DNA from: Akkermansiaceae bacterium
Lineage (GTDB): Bacteria; Verrucomicrobiota; Verrucomicrobiia; Verrucomicrobiales; Akkermansiaceae
Reading direction: 5' to 3'
DNA: 11,022 bases
Assembly: GCA_025457805.1 (NCBI GenBank)
Contig: JALOTR010000029.1
Coordinates: 1 to 11,022 of the forward strand
How positions within the stretch are numbered: position 1 is the stretch's first letter; each line of letters starts with the position of its first letter. The translations under genes and the position numbers were made by a program. Under the pieces are notes generated by a model, which had not been told where the DNA came from, searched no databases, and was given only the letters and a program-made list of their open reading frames with translations. This document shows, one piece after another, positions 1 through 6,750 of this stretch.

Positions 1-476
1 AGCACGGCCTTCAAAGTGCCGGCGCTGCGTTTTGTCAGATCGGCATATTCCTGGAGGGAGGACGTGGTGGCGTAGCGGTGATGGAGCAATTCGCGGTCTT
101 GGGGACGCAGCTTTTGGAGACATTTCCGCAGGGCAAGGTGACGTTCTTCGAGTTCATCCGGCTCGACCTCGAAGCCCGGTGCCATGCGCTGGATGAGGTC
201 ATCGTCGAACACCAGCCAACCCTGCGATACCAGCCTTCGCCGGTGATTGAGAATGTGATAACGGATGGTCTGGAATGCCCATGCCTTGAAATTGGTGCCC
301 AGTTCAAACGAATCGCGCCGTTGCCAGAGGGTGATGTTCACCTCCTGGAGAAGATCGCGCGCGCCGGATCCCCCCGGCGCGAGTGATCGGATGTATGCGA
401 GCATCGATGTCTGGTGGTTGGTCAACTCTCGGACAAATTCCTCAGACCCAGCATCGGCATTCGGGTTTTGGCTCAT
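1..476 (-). CDS. ECF-type sigma factor, Rhodopirellula/Verrucomicrobium family (partial, cut at left edge)
   Basis: This is a sigma-70 family transcription initiation factor; 158 codons are visible and the C-terminus lies beyond the left edge. Reading the minus strand from the ATG at 476 gives MSQNPNADAGSEEF, then a region 2 segment (about residues 12-80) containing HQTSMLAYIRSL, ARDLLQEVN and GTNFKAWAFQTIRYHIL. Region 4 starts near residue 112 (EERHLALRKCLQKLRPQDRE) and is cut during the HTH (LQEYADLTKRSAGTLKAV). This pattern is typical of the small sigma factors expanded in Planctomycetes and Verrucomicrobia, which are often followed by a FecR-like anti-sigma gene; any such gene would be off the window. 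The start is well fixed: the only in-frame stop upstream is at 519-521 and no other ATG lies between. No Shine-Dalgarno motif is placed correctly. The targets cannot be read from the sequence. Confidence 0.9.
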   Translation of the reverse strand, partial: MSQNPNADAGSEEFVRELTNHQTSMLAYIRSLAPGGSGARDLLQEVNITLWQRRDSFELGTNFKAWAFQTIRYHILNHRRRLVSQGWLVFDDDLIQRMAPGFEVEPDELEERHLALRKCLQKLRPQDRELLHHRYATTSSLQEYADLTKRSAGTLKAV

Positions 477-678
477 GCTGGCTGAGTATCCGGAAATGTC
501 CCGCCCTCCGCAAGCGGTTTAGTCGGATGGGAAAAATATCCCGCACACTGGCAGCCCGCATGGCCTCAGATGAACCGATTGTAATCCGGCCACAGCCCAG
601 AAATTCATCTGAAACGGGCAGCTTATCCGCAAATCCGCATGGCCACCCGGGTGCCAGACGGCTACTCTGCGATTTGCC
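477..678. promoter_or_regulatory. Divergent intergenic region between sigma factor and response regulator
   Basis: This 202-bp gap separates two divergently transcribed regulators and must hold both promoters. I see no gene in it. A TACAAT hexamer on the minus strand (578-583, five of six matches to a -10 box) could serve the sigma factor gene, but no good -35 box lies at the right distance. A 9-bp inverted repeat (566-574 and 604-612) flanks that hexamer. No convincing promoter for the response regulator was found by eye. Confidence 0.45.
566..612. repeat. Perfect 9-bp inverted repeat, possible operator
   Basis: TCAGATGAA at 566-574 is mirrored exactly by TTCATCTGA at 604-612, with 29 bases between. 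The arms do not extend further in either direction. The spacing is too long for a tight hairpin but suits two half-sites bound by a dimeric regulator, for example autoregulation by the downstream OmpR-type protein. A 9-bp match is expected by chance only occasionally in a gap this size, so it is suggestive rather than strong. Confidence 0.35.
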
Positions 679-1353
679 ATGAAAATCCTGCTCATCGAGG
701 ACGAGAAGAAGATCGCCTCCTTCGTCAGAAAAGGCTTGGAGGCGCAAGGCTTTGTGGTCGATGCAAGTCACGATGGCGACGAGGGGTTCATCGCCGCCAC
801 CACGCGACCCTACGATGCCATCGTCCTCGACATCATGCTGCCGGGTCGGGATGGCCTGAGCATCCTCCGCGGCTTGCGCGAGAGGCGGATGGCCGTGCCG
901 GTGATCCTGCTCACCGCCCGCGGCGAACTCAACGAGCGGCTGGAAGGTCTCAACCTCGGCGCGGATGACTACCTGACCAAACCCTTTTACATCGAGGAAC
1001 TCATCGCCCGCCTCTACGTCGTCACCCGACGGGCCTCCGGATCGAGTCAAAGCATCCTTGAGGTGGCGGACCTCACCATCAACCTGCTCACCCGCGAAGT
1101 GGCACGCGGAGGGAGGAAAATCGAATTGACGGCGAGGGAGTTTGAGTTGTTGGAACATCTTGCACGATCCCCGGGCCGGGTCCTCACCCGGGCGCAGATC
1201 TGCGAACGGGTATGGAGTTATGATTTTGATCCCGGCACCAATCTCGTGGAAGTTTATATCCAGCGCCTGCGGAAGAAGGTGGACGCGGAATCCGCGGACA
1301 AGCTCATCGAAACCATCCGCGGTGTGGGATATCGCATGAAATCCAACGCATGA
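679..1353 (+). CDS. OmpR/PhoB-family response regulator
   Basis: This is a 224-residue DNA-binding response regulator that receives a phosphoryl group from the kinase encoded next to it. The receiver domain covers about residues 1-115: the acidic pair is E7/D8, the phospho-acceptor is D51 (VLDIMLPGRDG), the switch Thr is T79 (LLTA) and the conserved Lys is K101 (LTKPF). A winged-helix effector domain follows from about 126 to 221, with LTAREFELLEHLARSPGRVL, VEVYIQRLRKK and the C-terminal TIRGVGYRM. Length and layout are normal for the CusR/CopR/QseB group. The ATG at 679 fits the usual MKILLIEDE start; no Shine-Dalgarno lies upstream. Its last bases overlap the kinase start as ATGA, so the pair is translationally coupled. 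The heavy-metal association rests on similarity of style only; the true signal is unknown. Confidence 0.93.
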   Translation: MKILLIEDEKKIASFVRKGLEAQGFVVDASHDGDEGFIAATTRPYDAIVLDIMLPGRDGLSILRGLRERRMAVPVILLTARGELNERLEGLNLGADDYLTKPFYIEELIARLYVVTRRASGSSQSILEVADLTINLLTREVARGGRKIELTAREFELLEHLARSPGRVLTRAQICERVWSYDFDPGTNLVEVYIQRLRKKVDAESADKLIETIRGVGYRMKSNA

Positions 1354-2870
1354 AACCCCTCCCCTTCCGCCTCAAGATCGCCTTGCTTTCCACAGCCATT
1401 TCAGGAGTGGTTCTGGCGGGTTTCGGAACAGCGGCTTATGCGATGATCGCAAGGCAGAAGACAGCGAACCTCGACAAGGAGATCCGCTCCCTTGCCATGC
1501 GCCATCGCGGTTGGCTGGCCAATCGCCAGGCCTTGCAACGGATCGATGACAACCTCGGTTTCATCTTCGGGGGAGATCCCTATGAAGATATCATCCTGTT
1601 GATTGCGGATCCAAGTGGCAAGGTGTTGTATGTTTCTCCGGATTGGCCGGAAAACATCGATCCCGGCACACTTGACACACGATTGTTAGATCATGGAAAA
1701 CCCGCCCAAGCTGACAAGCCCGACGACAGTGGTGGCTTCCATGGAGGACGTGGTTGGGGCGGCGCTGGACGTGGGATGGGACCCGGAAACGGCCAGGTCT
1801 CCTTTACCAAATCACCGAAATTTCTCGATCATGGGCCATGGCGTCTCGGGATGATGGGAACCGCGGACATCACTCTGGTCATCGGATGGAACACCCGACA
1901 ATCGAGTGCCGAACTCACCCAACTCCGCAACGGATTTCTGATCGTGCTGCCCATTGCTCTTGCCATGGTGGGAATCGGCGGATGGATCGTGGCAGGACGC
2001 GCCCTGCGCCCGATCCGGGCGGTCGCGGACACAGCGGAACAGGTCACCGCCCGCGGGCTCGACCAACGGATCCCAGTGTCCGACGAGGATCCGGAAATCA
2101 CCCGCCTCATCGAGGTCTTCAACCGCATGATGGACCGCTTGGAAGCCGGTTTCCAACAAGCCACCCGTTTCAGCGCGGATGCCTCCCATGAATTGCGGAC
2201 ACCACTTGCGATCATGCAGGGCGAGTTGGAAAACGCCTTGCAGGATGCGTCTCCGGGATCGAAGGAGCAGCTTGTCCTCGGCAATCTGTTAGAGGAAACC
2301 CAGCGACTGAAAACCATCACGGCGGGATTGCTTCTTCTCGCCCGCGCCGACTCGGGCGAGCTCAAGCCGGATTTCCAAATCCTCAACTTTGGCAGCATGC
2401 TCGATCCCATTATCGAAGACGCGCGGGCCATGTCGGAAGAGTTGGAGCTTCAATGGGAAACCCATATTGGTCCCAACGTTTTTGTTAGAGCGGATCCCGG
2501 CCTCCTGAGAACTGCGATTCTCAATCTGTTCGTCAACGCCGTGAAATACAATCAACCCAAAGGCAGAATCGAAGTTACGCTTTCCACTGAGAACGACCAC
2601 GCCATCCTGAGCCTGGGCAACAGCGGTCCCGGAATACCTGAAGCGGATCGCGAGCGGATCTTCAACCGCTTCCACCGTGCGGACACCTCGCGAAACCGGA
2701 AGGTTGATGGTGTGGGTTTGGGGCTCAATCTCAGCCGGGAGATTCTGCGTGTGCATGGCGGCGATGTCGGATTGAAGGAAAGCAGGCCCGGATGGACCTG
2801 CTTTGAAATGAAACTCCGCCTCTCGGAGGTTCCGGAAAACACAGAGCCCAATCAAGACCCGCCCCGATAG
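1350..2870 (+). CDS. Membrane sensor histidine kinase (CusS/heavy-metal-kinase style)
   Basis: This 506-residue inner-membrane kinase is the partner of the upstream response regulator. Order of parts: TM1 about 9-33; an extracytoplasmic sensor domain about 34-193; TM2 about 195-216; HAMP about 217-269; HisKA with the phospho-acceptor H280 in FSADASHELRTPLA; then a HATPase domain with N-box N396 (LNLFVNAVKYN), G1 box GNSGPGIP (424-430) and G2 box GVGLGL (454-459). The G1 box has Asn where the classical motif has Asp, a substitution also common in CusS-like kinases, so activity is still expected. The sensor domain carries a low-complexity Gly/His/Trp stretch at 128-148 (GGFHGGRGWGGAGRGMGPG), which may bind metal or act as a flexible linker. 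Its start ATG overlaps the regulator stop (ATGA). Its last 19 bp overlap the 3' end of the opposite-strand DUF2202 gene. Confidence 0.92.
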   Translation: MKPLPFRLKIALLSTAISGVVLAGFGTAAYAMIARQKTANLDKEIRSLAMRHRGWLANRQALQRIDDNLGFIFGGDPYEDIILLIADPSGKVLYVSPDWPENIDPGTLDTRLLDHGKPAQADKPDDSGGFHGGRGWGGAGRGMGPGNGQVSFTKSPKFLDHGPWRLGMMGTADITLVIGWNTRQSSAELTQLRNGFLIVLPIALAMVGIGGWIVAGRALRPIRAVADTAEQVTARGLDQRIPVSDEDPEITRLIEVFNRMMDRLEAGFQQATRFSADASHELRTPLAIMQGELENALQDASPGSKEQLVLGNLLEETQRLKTITAGLLLLARADSGELKPDFQILNFGSMLDPIIEDARAMSEELELQWETHIGPNVFVRADPGLLRTAILNLFVNAVKYNQPKGRIEVTLSTENDHAILSLGNSGPGIPEADRERIFNRFHRADTSRNRKVDGVGLGLNLSREILRVHGGDVGLKESRPGWTCFEMKLRLSEVPENTEPNQDPPR

Positions 2871-3487
2871 CGCCGGCCTTTTCCTCGACCTGAAGGTTTG
2901 GTTTCCACGGCATCGCAAGCGCCGCCGCATCCACCGCACTGGTTTTCGCTCTTGAGGATTTTGCGGATCTCGGCAGCGGGCAGAGCCTCGGCTTTATACT
3001 TGCCACCACGGGATGTGAGATTGCGATGGAAGGCGCGGAAGTGGTTGTGCGATGCCGACTCCAGCGCGGAAAGCATTTCCTTGTGACGGGGAAAATCGAT
3101 CTGTGCCTTGCGAAGTTCCGCGATGTCATGGTCTTCAAGCCGCGTTCCCACGCGGCATGCATCAGCGGGGCTCTTGGAACCCTCCGCCAACCATTGCGCA
3201 AATGTGGCATCCAGCCCTTCACTGACAAAACGTTTCCCATCGGCAGGCTTCGGAACTTCGATGCCCTCAGCCTTGAGAACCTCGGCCATCATTTCACGAT
3301 GACGTGCTTCCGAGTGCGGGATGTTTTTCAATGGCATGATATCCGGATGCATCTTGCCGAGCGCGACATAGAGATCATGGGCGAGGATTTCATCTTCATA
3401 GAGACGGATCAGATCCGCAGGGTTGGCTGCCATCGCGGCAAGACTGCCAGCGAACAGAAACAAGTTGGAGATAAGTCGGATTTTCAT
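2852..3487 (-). CDS. Exported DUF2202 ferritin-like protein with Cys/Gly tail
   Basis: This 211-residue protein has an N-terminal signal peptide (MKIRLISNLFLFAGSLAAMA, cleavage probably near residue 20-21), so it should act outside the cytoplasmic membrane. The mature part is a four-helix ferritin-like domain of the DUF2202 type. Likely metal-site residues fall in YEDEILAHDLY (about 30-40), HSEARHREMM (E60, H63), RLEDHDIAEL (E118, H120) and SASHNHFRAFHRN (H147, H149). The tail adds CGGCGGAC (184-191) and a basic Gly/Arg end, which is not part of the fold and looks metal-binding. DUF2202 function is not established; binding or oxidising a metal is an inference. The frame stays open upstream to 3862, but that extension lacks any exported-protein character and covers a terminator, so the ATG at 3487 is chosen. 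The 3' end overlaps the kinase gene by 19 bp. Confidence 0.85.
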   Translation of the reverse strand: MKIRLISNLFLFAGSLAAMAANPADLIRLYEDEILAHDLYVALGKMHPDIMPLKNIPHSEARHREMMAEVLKAEGIEVPKPADGKRFVSEGLDATFAQWLAEGSKSPADACRVGTRLEDHDIAELRKAQIDFPRHKEMLSALESASHNHFRAFHRNLTSRGGKYKAEALPAAEIRKILKSENQCGGCGGACDAVETKPSGRGKGRRYRGGS

Positions 3488-3522
3488 GGGATAAAATGAT
3501 GGATTAACAAAATGATGCTTGA

Positions 3523-3559
3523 GAAAAAAGCGCCCGGGCGATGATTGCTCGCCGCCCGG
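3523..3559 (-). terminator. Rho-independent terminator after the Gly-rich exported protein gene
   Basis: Read on the minus strand, CCGGGCG (3559-3553) pairs with CGCCCGG (3540-3534) across a 12-base loop, followed after GCGC by six T residues (3529-3524). This is a classical terminator layout. It lies 20 bp past the stop of the 105-residue protein gene and 36 bp before the DUF2202 start, so the two genes probably have separate or attenuated transcription. Confidence 0.7.
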
Positions 3560-3578
3560 ACACAGATGGATAGGAGGA

Positions 3579-3896
3579 TCAATCGCCGGATCCGCAGTTG
3601 CCGCCACCGCCACAGGAACCACTGCCGTCACGGGCTCCGCCGCGCTTGCGCTGGCCTTGGCCTTCACCATTTCCCTGGCCATTGCCCTGCCGTTTACCTT
3701 TTCCATTGCGGACGCCGTCATTCGCGCAATCGCCGCCGGCTTTTTGGAATTGTTCCTGTCTTGCGGATCGCTCCGCATCGTTTTTCGGAGGTCCATACTG
3801 GCCTCCACCCCTACGGCCCGGGCCGCCTTGGGCGAGGACAGTTCCGGCGGAGAGTGTGGCAATGAGAATGATGATGCTGATGTTTTTGGTTTTCAT
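3579..3896 (-). CDS. Small secreted Gly-rich, Cys-containing protein
   Basis: I do not recognise a family. The 105-residue product has a clear signal peptide (MKTKNISIIILIATLSAGTV then LAQG; cleavage after residue 22). The mature part is dominated by Gly, Arg, Gln, Asn and Lys: GGPGRRGGGQYGPP (24-37), a short charged segment NDAERSARQEQFQKAGGDC (39-57), a Gly/Asn/Gln run (64-82) and a Cys-containing tail SCGGGGNCGSGD (94-105). Cysteines are C57, C95 and C101. It is probably unstructured, with the tail able to bind a metal or form a disulfide. The frame is open to 3971, but the ATG at 3896 is preferred because it begins directly with the signal peptide. It is followed by a terminator and lies next to the DUF2202 gene and the two-component system, suggesting a shared envelope-stress or metal role (inference). 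Confidence 0.75.
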   Translation of the reverse strand: MKTKNISIIILIATLSAGTVLAQGGPGRRGGGQYGPPKNDAERSARQEQFQKAGGDCANDGVRNGKGKRQGNGQGNGEGQGQRKRGGARDGSGSCGGGGNCGSGD

Positions 3897-4010
3897 GATC
3901 TTTGTGGTTTTTGATTTGGATTGAGCGGAACAGCATCCATCGCGATCCGTTCCATCCGTAGGAAACCCCATGACCCTTTGTTTTTCCCCTTTGGAGACAT
4001 TACAAAATAT
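3897..4010. other. Intergenic stretch between exporter gene and Gly-rich protein gene
   Basis: This 114-bp gap follows the stop of the TauE/SafE gene and precedes the Gly-rich protein gene on the same strand. It should contain the operon end and a promoter for the small protein. It is A/T-rich near 4000-4016, but I see no strong stem with a T-run and no good -35/-10 pair. A weak 5-bp dyad (GGAAC 3927-3931, GTTCC 3949-3953) and the palindrome ATCGCGAT (3939-3946) are present. Confidence 0.3.
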
Positions 4011-4751
4011 TTATATGAAGGTCCTCCACAACACGAACACTGCGGTCGCAAGCACCAACAGGCCAAATGCACGCTTCAACTGCTTTTCAGGCAGCTTGGA
4101 AGCCATTTTACCGCCGACGAGAACACCGGCTGCCGCGATGAGGGAAAACCACAGGGCCAGCGACCATGGCACGGCTGCATCATCGAGATGACTCAGGAAT
4201 CCGGCGGCTGAGTTGCAGGAGATGATTGCCAGCGAGGTCCCGGTCGCCATGCGGATTGGCAAGCGGGCGAACTTCACCAGTGCGGGCATCAACAGGAATC
4301 CCCCGCCGACACCGAGGAAGCCTGTGAGAACGCCCACGGCGAAGCCGGCCATCAGGCAGCGCAGGGGTTTGCATTCGGGGGCCGGTTCGATTGCGCTTTT
4401 TGCAGGCAGAAGCATTTTCACCGCGACTGCTGCCATCAATGCGGCGAAGCTCAGCATCAAGGCCTCGGGCGAGAGAAGGTGGGTGAGCTTCGATCCCAGA
4501 TAGGCTCCGCTCATGCCGGAGATCACAAACATTCCTGCGGCCCTGAAATGCATCTCTCCGGCTCTTGCCCGCTGGATCGCCCCGGTGAGGGCGGCGGCAC
4601 CGACGATGAGAAGACTCAGTCCCACCGCTTCGCGTGGCGGGACGCCGGCAAGATATACCAAAACCGGCAACGTGAGGATGCTGCCACCCGCGCCTGTCAG
4701 CCCCAGTGATAGACCGATGCCGATGGCTCCCACTAAGCCAAGCGCATTCAT
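4011..4751 (-). CDS. TauE/SafE family sulfite exporter-like permease
   Basis: This 246-residue integral membrane protein belongs to the TSUP/TauE-SafE family, whose members move sulfite, sulfoacetate and other small sulfur-containing or organic anions across the inner membrane. The internal duplication typical of the family is visible: the first half has LGLTGAGGSILTLPVLVYLAG (17-36) and the second has GFLGVGGGFLLMPALV (144-159). About eight hydrophobic segments span the whole length. The start ATG (4751-4749) overlaps the stop of the preceding heme-protein gene as ATGA, so translation is coupled. As the last gene of an operon with persulfide dioxygenase and rhodaneses, its likely job is export of the sulfite made by persulfide oxidation (inference from context; BigR-controlled operons in other bacteria have the same arrangement). 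Length is normal and nothing looks broken. Confidence 0.88.
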   Translation of the reverse strand: MNALGLVGAIGIGLSLGLTGAGGSILTLPVLVYLAGVPPREAVGLSLLIVGAAALTGAIQRARAGEMHFRAAGMFVISGMSGAYLGSKLTHLLSPEALMLSFAALMAAVAVKMLLPAKSAIEPAPECKPLRCLMAGFAVGVLTGFLGVGGGFLLMPALVKFARLPIRMATGTSLAIISCNSAAGFLSHLDDAAVPWSLALWFSLIAAAGVLVGGKMASKLPEKQLKRAFGLLVLATAVFVLWRTFI

Positions 4752-5329
4752 GGCGCGCGGACTCCGATACGCCAGATGCCACGCAGTTCATTGAGCCGAT
4801 ATCCGGTAGCCTTGTCATCCGGGTAGCTTGCAAGAATCGCGGCTCGGGTTTCCGCAGAGATATCATTATCGGAACCATGGCATTGCAGGCACAAAGGCTG
4901 GCTGGCAACGATGGGAAGGCGGACCAAGGTGGAACCATCCGCTTCCTGGGAGACTGCCGGTGAAGGCGGATTGCCCGCAAGAATCGCAGCACGGAAACTT
5001 TCAATCGCCGCCAAGTCCGCACCCGTTGCCATCTGGGATGGATTGCGTGGGCGGTCACTCAGGCGGATCATTGAAAGTTCTCGCTCGCCGGCAACCTTGG
5101 AAACCAATGACTCTGCCTTGCTCTTGCAAACCGGAATCGCAGCCACGGTTCCTCCGGCTTGGATGGCTTGTGCAAGTTCGCCGGAAAGTTGTTGGAATGC
5201 CTCCTGTGCGGCATCGCGGGCGACTTTCAGCGCCTCTTCACGCGGCACATGGTTGACAGCCGTTTTCCTTTCACAAGCCAACAGGGCGAGCGAAAGAATG
5301 AACGTTGCTGTTAGGAATGTTGGCTTCAT
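4748..5329 (-). CDS. DUF3365 (Tll0287-like) c-type heme lipoprotein
   Basis: This 193-residue protein starts with a lipoprotein signal (MKPTFLTATFILSLALLAC, lipidated Cys C19), so it should be anchored to a membrane facing the periplasm. The body matches the DUF3365/Tll0287-like heme domain: an N-terminal helix with conserved Cys C68 (IPVCKSKAESL), the signature SMIRLSDRPRNPSQ (87-99), and a c-heme attachment motif CLQCH (147-151). The end has YPDDKATGYRLNELRGIWRI (169-187), again family-typical. Family members are proposed redox or gas sensors or electron carriers; the function here is unproven. The frame is open to 5440, but that part copies the rhodanese gene in another frame, and the lipobox fixes the ATG at 5329. 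It overlaps both the upstream enzyme gene and the downstream exporter gene by ATGA, so it is built into the sulfur operon. Confidence 0.85.
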   Translation of the reverse strand: MKPTFLTATFILSLALLACERKTAVNHVPREEALKVARDAAQEAFQQLSGELAQAIQAGGTVAAIPVCKSKAESLVSKVAGERELSMIRLSDRPRNPSQMATGADLAAIESFRAAILAGNPPSPAVSQEADGSTLVRLPIVASQPLCLQCHGSDNDISAETRAAILASYPDDKATGYRLNELRGIWRIGVRAP

Positions 5330-6732
5330 GATTTCAAGGAGGCTGGAATTTCGGCGTAGGAACCATCCACATGCACCACCCGATGGCCCTGACTTGATAG
5401 ATAAGCAGATGCAATCGCCGCACGGGCACCTCCTGCACAATGCACATATAACAAATCCGTTTCGGGAACTTCATTTACCCGTGCGGCAAGACGGGTGTAA
5501 GCGATGTTCTTCGCACCCTTCACATGGCCTGCCTCGTATTCATCCGCGCGGCGGACATCGAGCACACAGGCATCTTCCGGAAGATCCTTGCTCTCGATGC
5601 GTGGATAAGAGGTGTTGAGGCCGGAAACCGACAACGCTTCATCCAGCGGAATCCATCCTTCGACGCGGTCGAGTCCGATTCGTATCAACTGCCGGGTCGC
5701 CTCATCGACTTGCGATTCATCTTCCACGACAAGAAGGATGCGCGTGTTTTCCTCCACATAGGAACCTGCGGCAATCGGCAGTCGGCCACCGGCGATGGGA
5801 GCAAACAAGGCACCTTGCAGATGCTTATCCGCAAAACCCGCACGGTCCGGCCGCAGGTCGAGAATCGCCGCATGGCCGATCCATTCGCCGAGTTGTGATG
5901 CGATCACGCGTTGGGGCACGGGAAGTTTTCCTTCCGGCAAAAGTGCGGGACCCAGCTTGTTGTCGCGTTTCATTCGTGCAAAATAAAGCGGCGGCTCGGG
6001 TTGGCCGCTGAGGATGTGTTGCACGAATTGATCTTCTGGCGCGGTCAACGCTTCGCGGAACGGCGCATTGAATTTGCGTTCGTATCCCATCACGCTGTTG
6101 GGGACCGCACCGAGAGATTTGCCGCAGGCGCTGCCCGCCCCATGCGCGGGCAGGATCTGCACATAGTCAGGAATCCCGTCAGTCGCCCGCAGACTCGCAT
6201 AAAGCGTCCGCGCACTCGGCTCCATCGCTCCGGACTGACCCGCCGCGCTTTCCAGAAGATCCGGGCGTCCGACATCTCCCACGAAGATGAAATCGCCTGT
6301 GAGATATGCCATCGGCTGATCCGCGCCGCCACCCAGATCGGTGACGAGAAAACTCATGTGCTCCGGTGTGTGCCCCGGAGTGAGGATGGCCTTGAGTTGG
6401 ATGTTTCCCACCCGGAAGACATCACCATCCTTGAGAAAATGGGCATGGGGATTTCCCTTGGCCCACTCGAACTGCCAGTCGGTACCACCTTCCGCTGACA
6501 ACCAGGCCTTGACTCCGTGGCGCTCCACCAGTTCCCGCGCGCCACTCAAATAATCTGCGTGAATGTGAGTCTCCGCCACCGCAGTGATGCGCAGATCGTT
6601 TTCCGCCGCGACTTGGAAATAGCGGTCGAGATCTCGCTCGGGATCCACAATCACCGCCTCGCCGGTGCGTTGGCAGCCGATGAGATAGGCATTCTGGGCC
6701 AGGGCGGCATCCGTGATTTGGCGCAGGAACAT
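5326..6732 (-). CDS. Persulfide dioxygenase-like MBL-fold protein with two rhodanese domains
   Basis: This 468-residue protein joins an ETHE1-like metallo-beta-lactamase domain to two rhodanese domains. The MBL domain (about 1-250) shows THIHADYLSG (H56, H58, D60), PGHTPEH (H121), TGDFIF (D147) and PAHGAG (H197). H56, H121 and D147 would hold the single iron that oxidises glutathione or other persulfides to sulfite. Tyr at 61 stands where two-metal MBL enzymes have a second-site His, in keeping with a mono-iron enzyme. The first rhodanese (about 275-368) has VVEDES at the active-site loop and no catalytic Cys, so it is probably structural. The second (about 378-465) keeps C432 in HCAGGARA and LDVRRADEYEAGHV, and should be active. 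The fusion is the known PDO-rhodanese arrangement. The gene follows the YgaP-like gene by 18 bp and overlaps the next gene by ATGA. Confidence 0.9.
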   Translation of the reverse strand: MFLRQITDAALAQNAYLIGCQRTGEAVIVDPERDLDRYFQVAAENDLRITAVAETHIHADYLSGARELVERHGVKAWLSAEGGTDWQFEWAKGNPHAHFLKDGDVFRVGNIQLKAILTPGHTPEHMSFLVTDLGGGADQPMAYLTGDFIFVGDVGRPDLLESAAGQSGAMEPSARTLYASLRATDGIPDYVQILPAHGAGSACGKSLGAVPNSVMGYERKFNAPFREALTAPEDQFVQHILSGQPEPPLYFARMKRDNKLGPALLPEGKLPVPQRVIASQLGEWIGHAAILDLRPDRAGFADKHLQGALFAPIAGGRLPIAAGSYVEENTRILLVVEDESQVDEATRQLIRIGLDRVEGWIPLDEALSVSGLNTSYPRIESKDLPEDACVLDVRRADEYEAGHVKGAKNIAYTRLAARVNEVPETDLLYVHCAGGARAAIASAYLSSQGHRVVHVDGSYAEIPASLKS

Positions 6733-6750
6733 GGTCGTGGGGGTGAGTGG

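Noticed and set aside
442..1158. A 238-codon open frame on the minus strand
   Set aside because: It overlaps the N-terminal half of the response regulator and the sigma factor start. The plus strand has the D51/T79/K101 receiver signature, so this is a shadow frame of high-GC DNA.
3488..3862. N-terminal extension of the DUF2202 gene by 125 codons
   Set aside because: The extension mirrors the Gly-rich protein gene in another frame and crosses the terminator. The internal ATG at 3487 starts a clean signal peptide.
3927..3953. GGAAC/GTTCC dyad and ATCGCGAT palindrome upstream of the Gly-rich protein gene
   Set aside because: The arms are only 5 bp and the two symmetric elements do not share a centre, so this is within chance. 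It was not promoted to a binding site.
5330..5440. N-terminal extension of the heme lipoprotein by 37 codons
   Set aside because: It would overlap the end of the rhodanese gene and would bury the lipobox inside the protein. The ATG at 5329 gives a standard lipoprotein signal.
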